A DNA stretch of 64,000 nucleotides. Origin: JAUIKM01 sp964445695 (lineage in GTDB: Bacteria; Bacteroidota; Ignavibacteria; Kapaibacteriales; UBA7675). The stretch spans positions 330,393-394,392 of the forward strand of contig CAYULF010000002.1 of NCBI GenBank assembly GCA_964445695.1, in the 5' to 3' direction. The notes under the pieces are model-generated. The model saw nothing but the letters and a program-made list of their open reading frames with translations. It was not told the DNA's origin and did not search any database. Made by a program: the position numbers and the translations under genes. Below are positions 15,526 through 25,481 of the stretch, piece by piece. Each line of letters begins with the position of its first letter. Position 1 is the stretch's first letter.

Positions 15526-15554
15526 GAGCTGTGAGCCCTAAGGGCTCACAGCTC
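15526..15554. terminator. 29-bp dispersed palindrome P29 (terminator-like) with TACGTA boxes
   Basis: A perfect 14-bp stem, GAGCTGTGAGCCCT / AGGGCTCACAGCTC, flanks a single central base. It is followed by CTACGTAGTTTTACGTA. On minus the stem lies just downstream of the giant gene's stop codon and is followed by TTTTTG, fitting an intrinsic terminator. Other copies are at 43337, 49280 and 61281, with half a copy at 63948. Confidence 0.7.
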
Positions 15555-15582
15555 CTACGTAGTTTTACGTACTCCAGCCTGA

Positions 15583-18500
15583 TCACCGAACCACAAGCAC
15601 CTGAGTCACCGAGTCCTCAGTCCCGCCGTCGGCGCGAATAAACAACTCAACAACATACGCGCCGGCCTCAAGCTGCAAACCCGTCGCCTCGCGCAGCACA
15701 AGCTCCAGCGTCTGTGTCCCGGCCGCAAGTGTCCCGAAGTCCTGCGCTGTGCGCCGCACGCCGCGCATATCCGTGATCTCAACACGCGCCGCCGCAGCAG
15801 CCTCAAGTTTAAAGTTTAACATCACGCGCTCACGCCCCGGGTTGGGCGTCAGTTGCAGGTTGTACGCGTCGCCGCGATCAGCCGCAGCGCCGGAAGCGCC
15901 CAGCTTCGTTGCGGCCACGTTCACAGTCACCGTCGCCGTCGAACTGCCGCCGTGGCCGTCCTCCACCGTATAGGTGAACTGATCAGGCCCCGTCGCAGCT
16001 CCGGCCGTGTAGTCGATCGTCGTGCCGCCGCCCGAAACTGCCGTCGTGCCGAGCGAACCGTCCGTGGCCGAGACAACTGACAGCGCGTGGCCGTCGACGT
16101 CATCGTCGTTGGTTAACACCGTGATCGTCGTTACGGCTGAAGCGTCTACATTGCCTTTAACATCCGATTCCGCCTGCGGCCAGCGGTTGCGAAACAGAAC
16201 AGCCAATGCGTCTTCGCCGGCGCCCGCCACATAAGCGTGATCGCCTGCCGGAGAGAGCGCAGTCGCCAGTGCGCCGCGCAGGCCGTCGAAGCCGGCCACG
16301 CCGTCCACCGCGTTCTCGATAAATGTTAAATCACCGTCCTCCAGCGATCGCTCAAATACCGCCACGGAATTGTCGACCGGCGAAGAAGTCCAGACGTGAC
16401 AGGCGTCACTGCTTGTCTGGACCGACCGCACCGCGGCAAGTCCTTCAACACCGTCCACACCGTCTTCCATGACGTCGTCAAATGTTAACGTACCGTCGCC
16501 GGCGCTGCGGTCGAATACGGCCAGTTTATTCTCGCCGCTGCCGGTCGCATACACATTTTTGCCGTCGGGGCTGACGGAGACGTCGGAGGCTTTGTCCAGT
16601 CCGTCGTTGCCGTCGACACCGTCGCGGTAGGCCGTCACAAAAGTCAGGCTGCCGTCGCCGGCGCTGCGATCAAACTGCACCAGCGCATCGTCGCGGGTTG
16701 AAGCGACGTAGACCTGCGCGCCGTCCTCGCTTACATCCAGACCGATCGGCTGTCGCATACGCGTAACGCCGCCCAATCCGTGTTTGTACACGCCTTCATA
16801 AGCAACACTGCCCGCAGCCACGGTGAAGTGCGCCAGCGAATGATCGCTGTAGCCGGTCACGTAAATGCTGCTGCCGTCAGGGCTGACGCTCAGCGCTCGC
16901 GGCCGTTTAAGTCCGGCGATTAACAATGCGCCGTCCATGGTGCCGCGCTTTTTGTGTTCAACAAACGTCAGCGTACCGGTTGACGAATTGCGGTCGAAAA
17001 TGGCAAGGGAGTTGTCGCCGTAACCAACCGCATACACCTGCGCGCCGTCGGGGCTGACCGCAATGTCGCTGACGTATTTAAGTCCGCTGACGCCACCGCT
17101 CTGGTTGCGCACGCGCCCTTCGTAACTCAGTTCGCCGCTGTTTTCATCGCGCGTGAAAATGGCAATCGAATGATCGGCCCGACCGGCGGCGTAGACGTGT
17201 TTACCGTCGGGTGAAACGACGGCCGACTCAACGCCCGCCAGACCGCGCACGTCGCCCGAGCGGTTCTTCTGCCGCTCCACATACTCCAGGTTAATCGGCA
17301 GACACTCGGAGTTGATCACGCTTACAATGATTGCCGCGGTGGCGCGACAGCCGCTGTCGTTTTCAATCGTGTAGTTAAACTGATCGACGCCCGTAAATTC
17401 TCCGTCCGGCACGTAGGTTACCACGCCGTTGGCATGTGTGGCCGATCCGTTGGCGGGAATATCCAGACCAACTATGTTTAATCCCGCGCCCGAATCGTTT
17501 GTTAAAACGTTCGTGCTGACGCTTCCCTGCGTGCTCGACATCAGGTCGGCGACGGCGGCGATAAGCGCTACGCTCCCTGCGCTGAAGGAAGCCGAGGTGG
17601 CACATGCGACATCGTAGCTGCGCTCGACGTTTAACGCGCCGGAATTGCCCGCGGCCCACTTCACTTCAACAGTATGGCTGCCCTGACCACTCTGGATTGT
17701 CCCGCCGGTGACGCTCCACACAATCGTCGCACCGGTGGTGACAGGTTCGGCTGAGTACACGACAGTTTCATTGCTGCACTCACCCGCGGCGCCGCTGATG
17801 CTGACGCCCGGATAGACCGTAATGTCGGCGCTGGTAGATCCTTGCGGCGTATATAATGTCAGTGTCCGATTGCCCGCAATGCCGACTAAACCGGCCGAGA
17901 TTGTCACCAGTACTTTCTGCGGCGTCAACTGTGACGTTGCGATAGTCGACGTGATCGTCTTGCCCGACCTGCCGAGAGCGGAAATCGTCGCACCGGTAAC
18001 GGTCAGGTCTATGCCGCAGAGCGTAACCTGCTGATCGGCGGGGCTGGCCACAAGGCAGGTCGGAGTTACGTCCACAAGCTGCGGCGCCTGTTGATTCAGC
18101 CAGATTTCGTCCGCCTGATTGAGTGCATTGGCGATGACGGCATCCAGGTCGCCGTCGTTGTCAAGATCGCCGATGGCCACACCGAAGCTGCTGCCGCCGC
18201 CCAGCGAGCTGGATGTGAATATTGCGTTGCCGTTGTTTAACCAGATGCGTTGACCGGCGCTGAAGGTATGCCCCACAATCACGTCCAGATCGCCGTCGTT
18301 GTCAAGGTCGCCAAGATCAACCGCCTCGCCTTGATTGTGGCCAAAATCCGTGCTGAAGAAAACGCCCGAGCCATTGTTTCTCCAGATCGCCTGAGTGAGG
18401 CCGTAATGCGCCACCACAGCATCGAGATCGCCGTCGCCGTCAAGATCGCCGATGGCGACGTCCTGACTTCTGTTCCGACCGAAGGCCGTACTGATAAACG

Positions 18501-21500
18501 TACCGTCGCCCCTGTTAAACCAGATGCTCGCACCCTGATCGTAGTTGGTGATAATCGCGTCCAGGTCGCCGTCGCCGTCAAGATCACCCAGGTCGGCTTT
18601 GCTGCTGTTGCCGGTGCCGAAAGACGAACTTGCAAACGTGCCGTCGCCGTTGTTTAACCAGATCTGGTTCGGCGCGCCGCTGCCGCCCGCCCCGATCGTC
18701 ACAATCACATCCAGATCGCCGTCGCCGTCAAGATCGCCGATGGCCGCGTCCTTGCCGTTGCTGGTACCGAAGGACGTAATGCTGAATGTGCCGTCGCCGT
18801 TGTTTAACCAGATGTCGTGACTGTTAAATCCAACCTGAATGACGTCCAGATCGCCATCGCCGTCGAGGTCGCCCAGGCCGTTGCCGCTCTTGACGCCGAC
18901 GCCGACGGTTGTACTTGAAAAAGTGCCGTCGCCATTGCCCAGCCAGACCTGACTGCCGTACGATTCGGTAAAGACCGCGTCCAGATTGCCGTCGCCGTCA
19001 AGATCGCCGACTTCGACGTCGAAGCTGGTCCTGCCGCCGAAGCTGGACGTGTTAAACACGGCCGAACCGGCGTCCACCGCCGCGCGGAAGGTCCAGACGG
19101 ATGCGTTGCTGATCGGAACGCCGACAGAGCTCTGTGCATCCGTCACCGTCACGTAAATGCGCTCACCGGCCTTGAAATCTGCCGCCGGGTCGATGACGAC
19201 TTTACTGCCACCGTTAAGCGTCGAAAACGCCGCACTGGTTGTCAACCGGCCGGTTTGTGCACCGTTGACAAAAAAGGAGGAATTTGTTATGGAAGCCGGG
19301 TCAAGGGCCTCACTGAAGGTTATCTCAACATTGTCGCTGCGAATGGCCGCTGTCGTTGCGGGTGCGGGCGAACGATCGGTGATCTGAGGTACGGAAACGT
19401 TAATCCAGATTTCGTCCGCCTGATTTAATGCATTTGCTATAATCGCATCCAGGTCGCCGTCGTTGTCCACGTCGCCGATTGCCACGCCGAAACTGCTGCC
19501 GCCGCCCATACCAAAACTCGTAAACGTACCGTCGCCGTTGTTGATCCAGGCTCTTTGCGACGTGCCGAAGGTGTGCGCCACAATCGCGTCAAGATCGCCG
19601 TCGCCGTCAAGGTCGCCCAGATCAACGGCTTCGCCCTGATTGGAGCCGAAGGTCGAACTGTTAAATGTGCCGTCGCCCTGTCCGATCCAGATGCTTTGCG
19701 GACGGCCGTAGTGTGCAACCACGGCGTCAAGATTGCCGTCGCCGTCAAGGTCGCCGATCGCGACATCCTGGCTGCGATCCGTGCCGAAGGCCGTGCTCGT
19801 GAACGTGCCGTCGCCGTTGTTTAACCAGATGCTCGCGCCCTGATCGTAGTTGGTGATAATCGCGTCCAGATCGCCGTCGTTGTCAAGATCGCCCAGGTCG
19901 GCTTTGCTGCTGTTGCCCGTGCCGAAGGTAAAAGCATTAAATCCGCCGCTGCCGTTGTTAAACCATATCTGGTTCGGCGCACCGCTGCCGCCCGCGCCGA
20001 CCGTCAAAATTGCATCCAGATCGCCGTCGCCGTCCAGGTCGCCGATGGCGACATCCTTGCCGTTGTCAAAAGCCATGGACGAGCTGGTGAATGTGCCGTC
20101 GCCGTTGTTTAACCAGATATCGTGCTGGTTAAAACCGGCCTGAATCACATCCAGATCGCCGTCGCCGTCAAGATCGCCAATGCCGTTGCCGCCCTTGACG
20201 CCTGCGCCGAAGGTCGTACTTGAAAACGTGCCGTCGCCGTTGCCGAACCAGATCTGGCTGCCGTAACTTTCCGTGAAAACTGCGTCGAGGTTGCCGTCGC
20301 CGTCAAGGTCGCCGACTTCAACGTCGAAACTGGTGCGCCCGCCGAAGGTGGACGTTAAAAATGTGAAGTTGACATCGCCTTCCGCCGCAGCAGTGAAGCT
20401 GTAGACCAATGCGCTGGTGATCGGATCGCCGCCGGCATTGCTCGCGCCGGTGACCGTCACGTAGATGCGCTCGCCCGCCTTGAAGTTGTTCGTCGGATCA
20501 AAATTGCGAATCGGGTTGCCGCTGAATGCGCCGCTCTCGGACAGGAAGCCGGTCTGTGCGCCGAAAATGCGAATGTTCGAGGCCGTAACTGTCGCCACGC
20601 TCATCGTCGTACTGAAGGTGATGTCGATGTCCGCGTCCACCGGCACGGCGATTGCGTTTGTCGCCGGGCTGAACGAGGTGATCCGCGGGGGCGGCACAGC
20701 GCCGCCGGTGTTGATCCAGATGTTCTGCGCGCCGCTTATGTCGGCGATGATTGCATCCAGATCGCCGTCGTTGTCAAGATCGCCCAGATCGATGCCATGA
20801 CTGTTGCCGGCGCCCAGGGTGCTGCTGGCAAATGTCCCGTCGCCGTTGTTGAACCAGATGTCCTCGGCCTCCGCGCCTGTATTGGCCAGTATGGCGTCCA
20901 GATCGCCGTCGCCGTCGATATCCCCCAGCGCCACGCCGGTGGACTGCCCGCCGCCGTAGGTGCTGGTTGTAAACGAACCGTCGCCGTTGCCCATCCAGAT
21001 CTGTCCGGCCGTATACGCAGCAATCACGACGTCGAGGTTGCCGTCGCCGTCAAGATCGCCGATGGCCGCGCCGCGCGCGTTGCTGCTCACACCGAAGGTT
21101 GCGATGCTGAAGTAGCCGTTGCCGTTGTTGGTCCAGATGTTGGCCGTCTGGTTCTGGTTGACGATCACGACGTCCAGGTCGCCGTCGTTGTCAAGGTCGC
21201 CGATGACGGACTGGCGGCTGCCGCCGGTGCCGAAGGTGCGGCTGCTGAACACAAAGTCGCCGCAGTTGAGCCACACTTCGTTGGCGCTGCCGGTGTTGCT
21301 CGTCAGCACAGCGTCAAGATCGCCGTCGCCGTCCAGGTCGGCCAGGTTGACGTCCATCGTCGAGCCGCTGCCGAAGCTCGTGCTGCTGAAGGTCCCGTCG
21401 CCGTTGTTGGACCAGAGTTCCTGCGGCTGATTGTAGTTGCCGATAATTGCGTCCAGATCGCCGTCGCCGTCAAGGTCGCCCAGCGCCACGTCCTGAGAAT

Positions 21501-22254
21501 TGCCGCTGCCGAAGCTCGTGCTGCTGAAGGTGCCGTCGCCATTGCCCATCCAGATTTCCTGCGGCTGCCCGTAGTTGGCTACGACGGCGTCAAGATTGCC
21601 GTCGCCGTCAAGATCGCCGATGGCGACGCGCGTGGAAACGCCGCTGCCGAATGACGATGTATTGAACGCGCCCGAGCCCTCGGTCGCATCAACCGTAAAC
21701 TGGAAGACCAGCGGTTCGGCCAGTGCGTTCCCGCCGGAGGCCGTTGCGCCGGTGACCGTCACGGACACCAGCTCGCCCGCTTTGAAATCGCTGTCGGGAT
21801 TAAAACTGCGCAGCGGATTGCCGCTAAGCACGCCGCTGGTGGAAAGAAAACCCGTCTGCGAGCCGTAAATGCGGATGTTGCCCGCCGTCAGCGTCGCAAC
21901 GTTCATTGTCGTGCTGAAGGTGATGTCAATGTTCGCTCCGGGCGCAACCTGCGTGGCGTTGGTCGCCGGAGAAAACACGCTGATTGTCGGTGTTTGCGCG
22001 GCCAGCTGCGGAGCCATACCGCCGCCGGCGATTGCCATGCCCGCCGCCGTCAGCGCCGCCGCAAGTCGCGGGCTCTTCAGCGGATTGAGCAGCGCCGCCA
22101 ATTTATCGATGCGCGCCTGTAGAAAGGTCTGGCGGGCGCTCAAGCGCGGCGTGCCTTGATCCTCCGCCGCACGCCGGGTGCGACCCAGGCGGCGACAGTA
22201 TTTTTTGTAACGGCGAATCAGTTCGAACCGATCGGCACGAGGGCGAAATTTCAT
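15583..22254 (-). CDS. Giant secreted FG-GAP/Big_5/YVTN multi-propeller protein with T9SS signal (giant 1)
   Basis: This 2,223-aa protein starts at ATG 22254 (GGAG upstream; an in-frame extension to 22407 lacks such support). A very basic leader of ~60 residues precedes a hydrophobic Ala/Gly-rich signal core ending in LAA/QTP near residue 87. Then come three cycles of a Big_5-like Ig domain (SPATNA...DITFSTTM) plus exactly seven FG-GAP/VCBS calcium-binding repeats (GDLDGDGDLDAI), i.e. three seven-bladed propellers. After these lie an IPT-like and a PKD-like segment, a seven-repeat YVTN propeller (VSPDGxxVYxxGxxDxSxAxF), one cadherin-like/tandem-95 module and a type-A T9SS sorting domain (LQLTPNPGRERV ... 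LVVR). It is probably a surface adhesin or matrix protein. It is paralogous to the genes at 35570 and 52685. Confidence 0.88.
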   Translation of the reverse strand: MKFRPRADRFELIRRYKKYCRRLGRTRRAAEDQGTPRLSARQTFLQARIDKLAALLNPLKSPRLAAALTAAGMAIAGGGMAPQLAAQTPTISVFSPATNATQVAPGANIDITFSTTMNVATLTAGNIRIYGSQTGFLSTSGVLSGNPLRSFNPDSDFKAGELVSVTVTGATASGGNALAEPLVFQFTVDATEGSGAFNTSSFGSGVSTRVAIGDLDGDGNLDAVVANYGQPQEIWMGNGDGTFSSTSFGSGNSQDVALGDLDGDGDLDAIIGNYNQPQELWSNNGDGTFSSTSFGSGSTMDVNLADLDGDGDLDAVLTSNTGSANEVWLNCGDFVFSSRTFGTGGSRQSVIGDLDNDGDLDVVIVNQNQTANIWTNNGNGYFSIATFGVSSNARGAAIGDLDGDGNLDVVIAAYTAGQIWMGNGDGSFTTSTYGGGQSTGVALGDIDGDGDLDAILANTGAEAEDIWFNNGDGTFASSTLGAGNSHGIDLGDLDNDGDLDAIIADISGAQNIWINTGGAVPPPRITSFSPATNAIAVPVDADIDITFSTTMSVATVTASNIRIFGAQTGFLSESGAFSGNPIRNFDPTNNFKAGERIYVTVTGASNAGGDPITSALVYSFTAAAEGDVNFTFLTSTFGGRTSFDVEVGDLDGDGNLDAVFTESYGSQIWFGNGDGTFSSTTFGAGVKGGNGIGDLDGDGDLDVIQAGFNQHDIWLNNGDGTFTSSSMAFDNGKDVAIGDLDGDGDLDAILTVGAGGSGAPNQIWFNNGSGGFNAFTFGTGNSSKADLGDLDNDGDLDAIITNYDQGASIWLNNGDGTFTSTAFGTDRSQDVAIGDLDGDGNLDAVVAHYGRPQSIWIGQGDGTFNSSTFGSNQGEAVDLGDLDGDGDLDAIVAHTFGTSQRAWINNGDGTFTSFGMGGGSSFGVAIGDVDNDGDLDAIIANALNQADEIWINVSVPQITDRSPAPATTAAIRSDNVEITFSEALDPASITNSSFFVNGAQTGRLTTSAAFSTLNGGSKVVIDPAADFKAGERIYVTVTDAQSSVGVPISNASVWTFRAAVDAGSAVFNTSSFGGRTSFDVEVGDLDGDGNLDAVFTESYGSQVWLGNGDGTFSSTTVGVGVKSGNGLGDLDGDGDLDVIQVGFNSHDIWLNNGDGTFSITSFGTSNGKDAAIGDLDGDGDLDVIVTIGAGGSGAPNQIWLNNGDGTFASSSFGTGNSSKADLGDLDGDGDLDAIITNYDQGASIWFNRGDGTFISTAFGRNRSQDVAIGDLDGDGDLDAVVAHYGLTQAIWRNNGSGVFFSTDFGHNQGEAVDLGDLDNDGDLDVIVGHTFSAGQRIWLNNGNAIFTSSSLGGGSSFGVAIGDLDNDGDLDAVIANALNQADEIWLNQQAPQLVDVTPTCLVASPADQQVTLCGIDLTVTGATISALGRSGKTITSTIATSQLTPQKVLVTISAGLVGIAGNRTLTLYTPQGSTSADITVYPGVSISGAAGECSNETVVYSAEPVTTGATIVWSVTGGTIQSGQGSHTVEVKWAAGNSGALNVERSYDVACATSASFSAGSVALIAAVADLMSSTQGSVSTNVLTNDSGAGLNIVGLDIPANGSATHANGVVTYVPDGEFTGVDQFNYTIENDSGCRATAAIIVSVINSECLPINLEYVERQKNRSGDVRGLAGVESAVVSPDGKHVYAAGRADHSIAIFTRDENSGELSYEGRVRNQSGGVSGLKYVSDIAVSPDGAQVYAVGYGDNSLAIFDRNSSTGTLTFVEHKKRGTMDGALLIAGLKRPRALSVSPDGSSIYVTGYSDHSLAHFTVAAGSVAYEGVYKHGLGGVTRMRQPIGLDVSEDGAQVYVASTRDDALVQFDRSAGDGSLTFVTAYRDGVDGNDGLDKASDVSVSPDGKNVYATGSGENKLAVFDRSAGDGTLTFDDVMEDGVDGVEGLAAVRSVQTSSDACHVWTSSPVDNSVAVFERSLEDGDLTFIENAVDGVAGFDGLRGALATALSPAGDHAYVAGAGEDALAVLFRNRWPQAESDVKGNVDASAVTTITVLTNDDDVDGHALSVVSATDGSLGTTAVSGGGTTIDYTAGAATGPDQFTYTVEDGHGGSSTATVTVNVAATKLGASGAAADRGDAYNLQLTPNPGRERVMLNFKLEAAAAARVEITDMRGVRRTAQDFGTLAAGTQTLELVLREATGLQLEAGAYVVELFIRADGGTEDSVTQVLVVR

Positions 22255-22619
22255 TGGAAGCTCCGGAAGAAGGCTTTCATACGGAATGGATAATACGACT
22301 TGCGGGAGAGTGAAGTCTGTATGACTGGCGCGTTCAAACGCGTTGACAAACAGAAAATAGCTAAAAGCGCGAAAAAAACGCCCGCATTTACCTGAAACAC
22401 CCGACAACAGTCAGCCGGCCGGACCGCCAACTCCCAAAACCGTAACAAGCGCAAGGCCTCCCGCCCGCCTTCTCAGAGATTCTTCCGGAATGCACCGTAG
22501 CATCCCGACAGGACCGTTTGCCTGCATTTTGTAATTTGCCGCCAGTCCATTCCCCCTGTGCCCGGCATTTGCCGTGGGATTTTTGTGCATACGGCCCAAA
22601 TTCACGCCGGTAATTCCAA
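22255..22619. other. Divergent intergenic region between giant 1 and lpxD
   Basis: 365 bp without a gene. It must hold promoters in both directions. The only marks I see are a TTTGTAATTTGCC string near 22530, resembling that at 12640, and a partial R2 element (TTGACAAACAG at about 22343). Confidence 0.35.
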
Positions 22620-23576
22620 ATGATCTTCCCTCACAAGCTTGGCGCCGCCGACATTCTTACAGTCCTGCGCAATTGTGGTTTCACGGCCGAATTGCACTGC
22701 GGCGACGCGGATGCCGCCGCCGGTGGTTTAAACCTCCTGCCGCTGGCACAGCCGAACGACCTCGTATTCGTCGATACGCCCCAATACTTTCGCGCGGCGC
22801 TCCAATCGCCGGCCGGCATTGTCCTGTGCCGCGATCTGCCCGCGGATACCAACGTCGCCGGCAAAACACTGATCGTCATGGACGACCCGTTCGCCGCATT
22901 TGGCCGACTGATTGAACACTTTGCGGCACGGCCGGGAACTGACGCAATTATCGGACCGGGCACGCTGATCGAACCCGGCGTTCACATCGGCAAGGATGTA
23001 CATATAGGCCGCAACTGCGTCATCCGCGCCAATGTCGTCATCCATCCCGGTACAAACATTGGCAACAATGTTATTATCCAGACCGGCAGTGTTGTCGGCA
23101 GCGACGGATTTTACTATCAGCGGCGCGCCTCCGGACCGCTGCGCATGCCGTCGGGCGGCGACTGTTTAATCGCGGACGACGTGGAAATCGGCGCGAGCTG
23201 CACAATTGACCGCGGCATCACCGCAGCCACGTCTATCGGCGCGGGTACAAAAATCGACAACCTGGTGCATGTCGGACACGACACCGTTATCGGCGCGCAT
23301 TGTTTAATTGCGGGCTGCGCCGGCATTGCGGGCACGGCGGTGATCGAAGACGAGGTGACGCTCTGGGGACAGGTCGGCGTCGGCAGTCTGGTGCGGATCG
23401 GACGCGGCGCGGAGATCCTGGCCAAAAGCGCGGTACTGCAGGACGTGCCGCCGGGCGGACGCTGGTTCGGCACACCTGCGCGCGACGCACGCCGCCACAT
23501 GCGCGAACTGGTTGCGCTTAAACACCTGACCGAAACGGGCAAACCGACAAATTCCGCTCAACACGACATTGTTTAA
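22620..23576 (+). CDS. lpxD: UDP-3-O-acylglucosamine N-acyltransferase LpxD
   Basis: This 318-aa enzyme transfers the second 3-hydroxyacyl chain, from acyl-ACP to the 2-amino group, in lipid A synthesis. An N-terminal uridine-binding domain (LAQPNDLVFVDTPQYFRAAL) is followed by about ten left-handed beta-helix hexapeptide turns from residue ~110 (IIGPGTLIEPGVHIGKDVHIG). The family signature VGSDGFYY and the catalytic-His segment DNLVHVGHDTVIG are present. Length agrees with LpxD (about 340 aa). No other lpx genes are adjacent. It supports an outer membrane with lipid A. The ABC exporter follows 27 nt later and may be co-transcribed. Confidence 0.88.
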   Translation: MIFPHKLGAADILTVLRNCGFTAELHCGDADAAAGGLNLLPLAQPNDLVFVDTPQYFRAALQSPAGIVLCRDLPADTNVAGKTLIVMDDPFAAFGRLIEHFAARPGTDAIIGPGTLIEPGVHIGKDVHIGRNCVIRANVVIHPGTNIGNNVIIQTGSVVGSDGFYYQRRASGPLRMPSGGDCLIADDVEIGASCTIDRGITAATSIGAGTKIDNLVHVGHDTVIGAHCLIAGCAGIAGTAVIEDEVTLWGQVGVGSLVRIGRGAEILAKSAVLQDVPPGGRWFGTPARDARRHMRELVALKHLTETGKPTNSAQHDIV

Positions 23577-23603
23577 TCAGCCAATGGCCGGAACAGAAGT
23601 GCA

Positions 23604-25262
23604 ATGCAGGTCCTGAAGTTAATCAGACGCGAATCCAATACGTCGTTCCGCGGCCTGGTCGGTCTGGCGGCTGTGAGCGGCATTTCCAACGCCGGCCTGC
23701 TCGCTCTGATCAACAGCATCATCGGCCGGGATGACAACTCGGCGACGGGTTTCAGCAATCTGTTGCTCTTTGCGGTTGTTGTCGCCGTGTTTTACTTCAG
23801 CAAAAAATACATCCTGCACCGCTCGACGATCATTGTTGAAAAAGTGGTTTCCAAACTGCGGATGCGCATCGCCGATAAAATCCGCAAGTCCGAACTGGCG
23901 GTGATCGAAAACATCGGCCGCTCCGACATTTACGCGCGCGTGACGCAGGACGCCAACTACATTTCACAAACGGCGGCTTATCTGATCAACGCCTGCCAAG
24001 CCGCGGTGATGATCGGCGCCAGCGTGTTGTATCTGGCCTGGCTTTCCGTACCAGCCTTCCTGATTACGGCGGTGGCCGTGGCCGGCGGTTTTGTGTTTTA
24101 CACCAACCGCCAGAAGTTGATCCGCAGCGACATCCGCACGATGTTCACGAAGGAAACCGAGTTTTTTGAGTCGCTTAACGAGATTCTCGCGGGCATCAAG
24201 GAACTCAAGCTGCACCACCGCAAAAACGAACGCCTCTACGAGAGTTTTGTGCGCCTGGCGCGCGAGACCGAGGAAGTTAAAATTCGCACCGGTTTCCACT
24301 ACGTGCACAACTTCAGTTTTTCGCAGATGTTTTTCTACGTGCTGATCGGCGTCATGATTTTTGTGCTGCCCAAGTTCGGCGGCGGCGACATGGCCACAAC
24401 GACAAAACTCGTAACGGCGCTGTTGTTTATCGTCGGGCCGATCGAATCGCTGGTCGGCAGCGTCCAGTTGTTTACAAAAGCCAATGTGGCGGCGCAGAAT
24501 ATCGACAGGCTGGAGCTTCAGCTGGAACAGGCCGCCGACCCGCGACAGGCGTCCAGACAGGCCGCCGCGCCTTATCCCGACGACCCGCATTCCATTGAAG
24601 CGCTGGTGTTTAATCGCTCGATTGAACTGCGCAATCTTGCATTTGAATACGGCAACGACAACGGCGGCACGTCGTTCAGGGTCGGCCCGCTCGACCTGAG
24701 CATCAACAAAGGCGAACGCCTGTTTATTGTCGGAGGCAACGGCAGCGGCAAATCGACATTGTTAAAACTTATCGCCGGCCTCTACTTTCCGGAGGGCGGG
24801 CACATTGCCGTCGACGGGCGCATTCTGATGCTCGACGACTACCCGGCCTATCGCGAACTTTTTTCGGCGGTCTTCACGGACTTTCATTTGTTTAAGTTTC
24901 TCTACGGCGTTGAACAGAGCGACCCGCAGGTGTTCAACCGTCTGCTGGAGATGCTGCAGCTCGACGCAAAAACGAGTTTTGCCGACGGCAAGTTCAGCGA
25001 CCTGAATCTTTCGACGGGCCAGCGCAAGCGCCTGGCGCTGATCGCCGCGATCGTGGAGGACAAGGACATTCTGGTTTTCGACGAAGCCGCGGCTGATCAG
25101 GATCCGGAGTTCAAACGTCACTTTTACGAAACGCTGCTGCCGGAGCTGAGTGCGCGCGGCAAGACAATTATTGCGGTCACGCACGACGACGCGTATTTTG
25201 ACAAGGCGGACCGCGTAGTAAAAATGGAGTTCGGCGCAATCAACACTGTGGCCGACGTTTAA
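23604..25262 (+). CDS. Cyclic-peptide-exporter type ABC transporter (fused permease-ATPase)
   Basis: This 552-aa half-transporter of the TIGR01194/PvdE-SyrD type has six predicted membrane segments in the first ~290 residues and an ATPase domain from about 335. Walker A is GGNGSGKST (about 377-385), the signature is LSTGQRKRLAL and Walker B is ILVFDEAAADQDP. The Asp-Glu-Ala-Ala-Ala-Asp-Gln-Asp form is typical of this family. Members export siderophore peptides or other small peptides, but no NRPS or RiPP precursor gene is nearby, so the substrate is unknown. It lies 27 nt after lpxD. Confidence 0.85.
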   Translation: MQVLKLIRRESNTSFRGLVGLAAVSGISNAGLLALINSIIGRDDNSATGFSNLLLFAVVVAVFYFSKKYILHRSTIIVEKVVSKLRMRIADKIRKSELAVIENIGRSDIYARVTQDANYISQTAAYLINACQAAVMIGASVLYLAWLSVPAFLITAVAVAGGFVFYTNRQKLIRSDIRTMFTKETEFFESLNEILAGIKELKLHHRKNERLYESFVRLARETEEVKIRTGFHYVHNFSFSQMFFYVLIGVMIFVLPKFGGGDMATTTKLVTALLFIVGPIESLVGSVQLFTKANVAAQNIDRLELQLEQAADPRQASRQAAAPYPDDPHSIEALVFNRSIELRNLAFEYGNDNGGTSFRVGPLDLSINKGERLFIVGGNGSGKSTLLKLIAGLYFPEGGHIAVDGRILMLDDYPAYRELFSAVFTDFHLFKFLYGVEQSDPQVFNRLLEMLQLDAKTSFADGKFSDLNLSTGQRKRLALIAAIVEDKDILVFDEAAADQDPEFKRHFYETLLPELSARGKTIIAVTHDDAYFDKADRVVKMEFGAINTVADV

Positions 25263-25371
25263 CAATTAACGTTCGGCGCGGGCGTCTCACTTTGCCCACT
25301 CGCGGGCTCGGGGCTGCACTGGCCGCACAAGGCCGCTTTTGTTAACCACGCAGCCGCAAGATTTCAGACTT

Positions 25372-25424
25372 CGGGTTTGTGAACAGACTGCAAACCCGAG
25401 GACTTGAAGCTGGTTCTTCAGCTT
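25372..25424 (+). promoter_or_regulatory. Two tandem hairpins in the leader of the cytosine deaminase gene
   Basis: Hairpin 1 has stem CGGGTTTG (25372-25379) with CAAACCCG (25391-25398). Hairpin 2 has stem AAGCTG (25407-25412) with CAGCTT (25419-25424). Neither is followed by a T-run, so they are not obvious terminators. They stand 58-110 nt before the start codon and could affect mRNA stability or translation. Confidence 0.35.
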
Positions 25425-25481
25425 GACGTTTCCAACGCGCCGACGAACAAAAAAGGCTGTTTAATCACAGGAGAAGACAAG

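Noticed and set aside
20000..22000. Long plus-strand open frames opposite giant 1 and similar ones opposite giants 2 and 3
   Set aside because: They mirror the GAC-GGC repeat codons of the FG-GAP repeats and encode low-complexity Val/Ala or Arg/Ser repeats with no independent signals.
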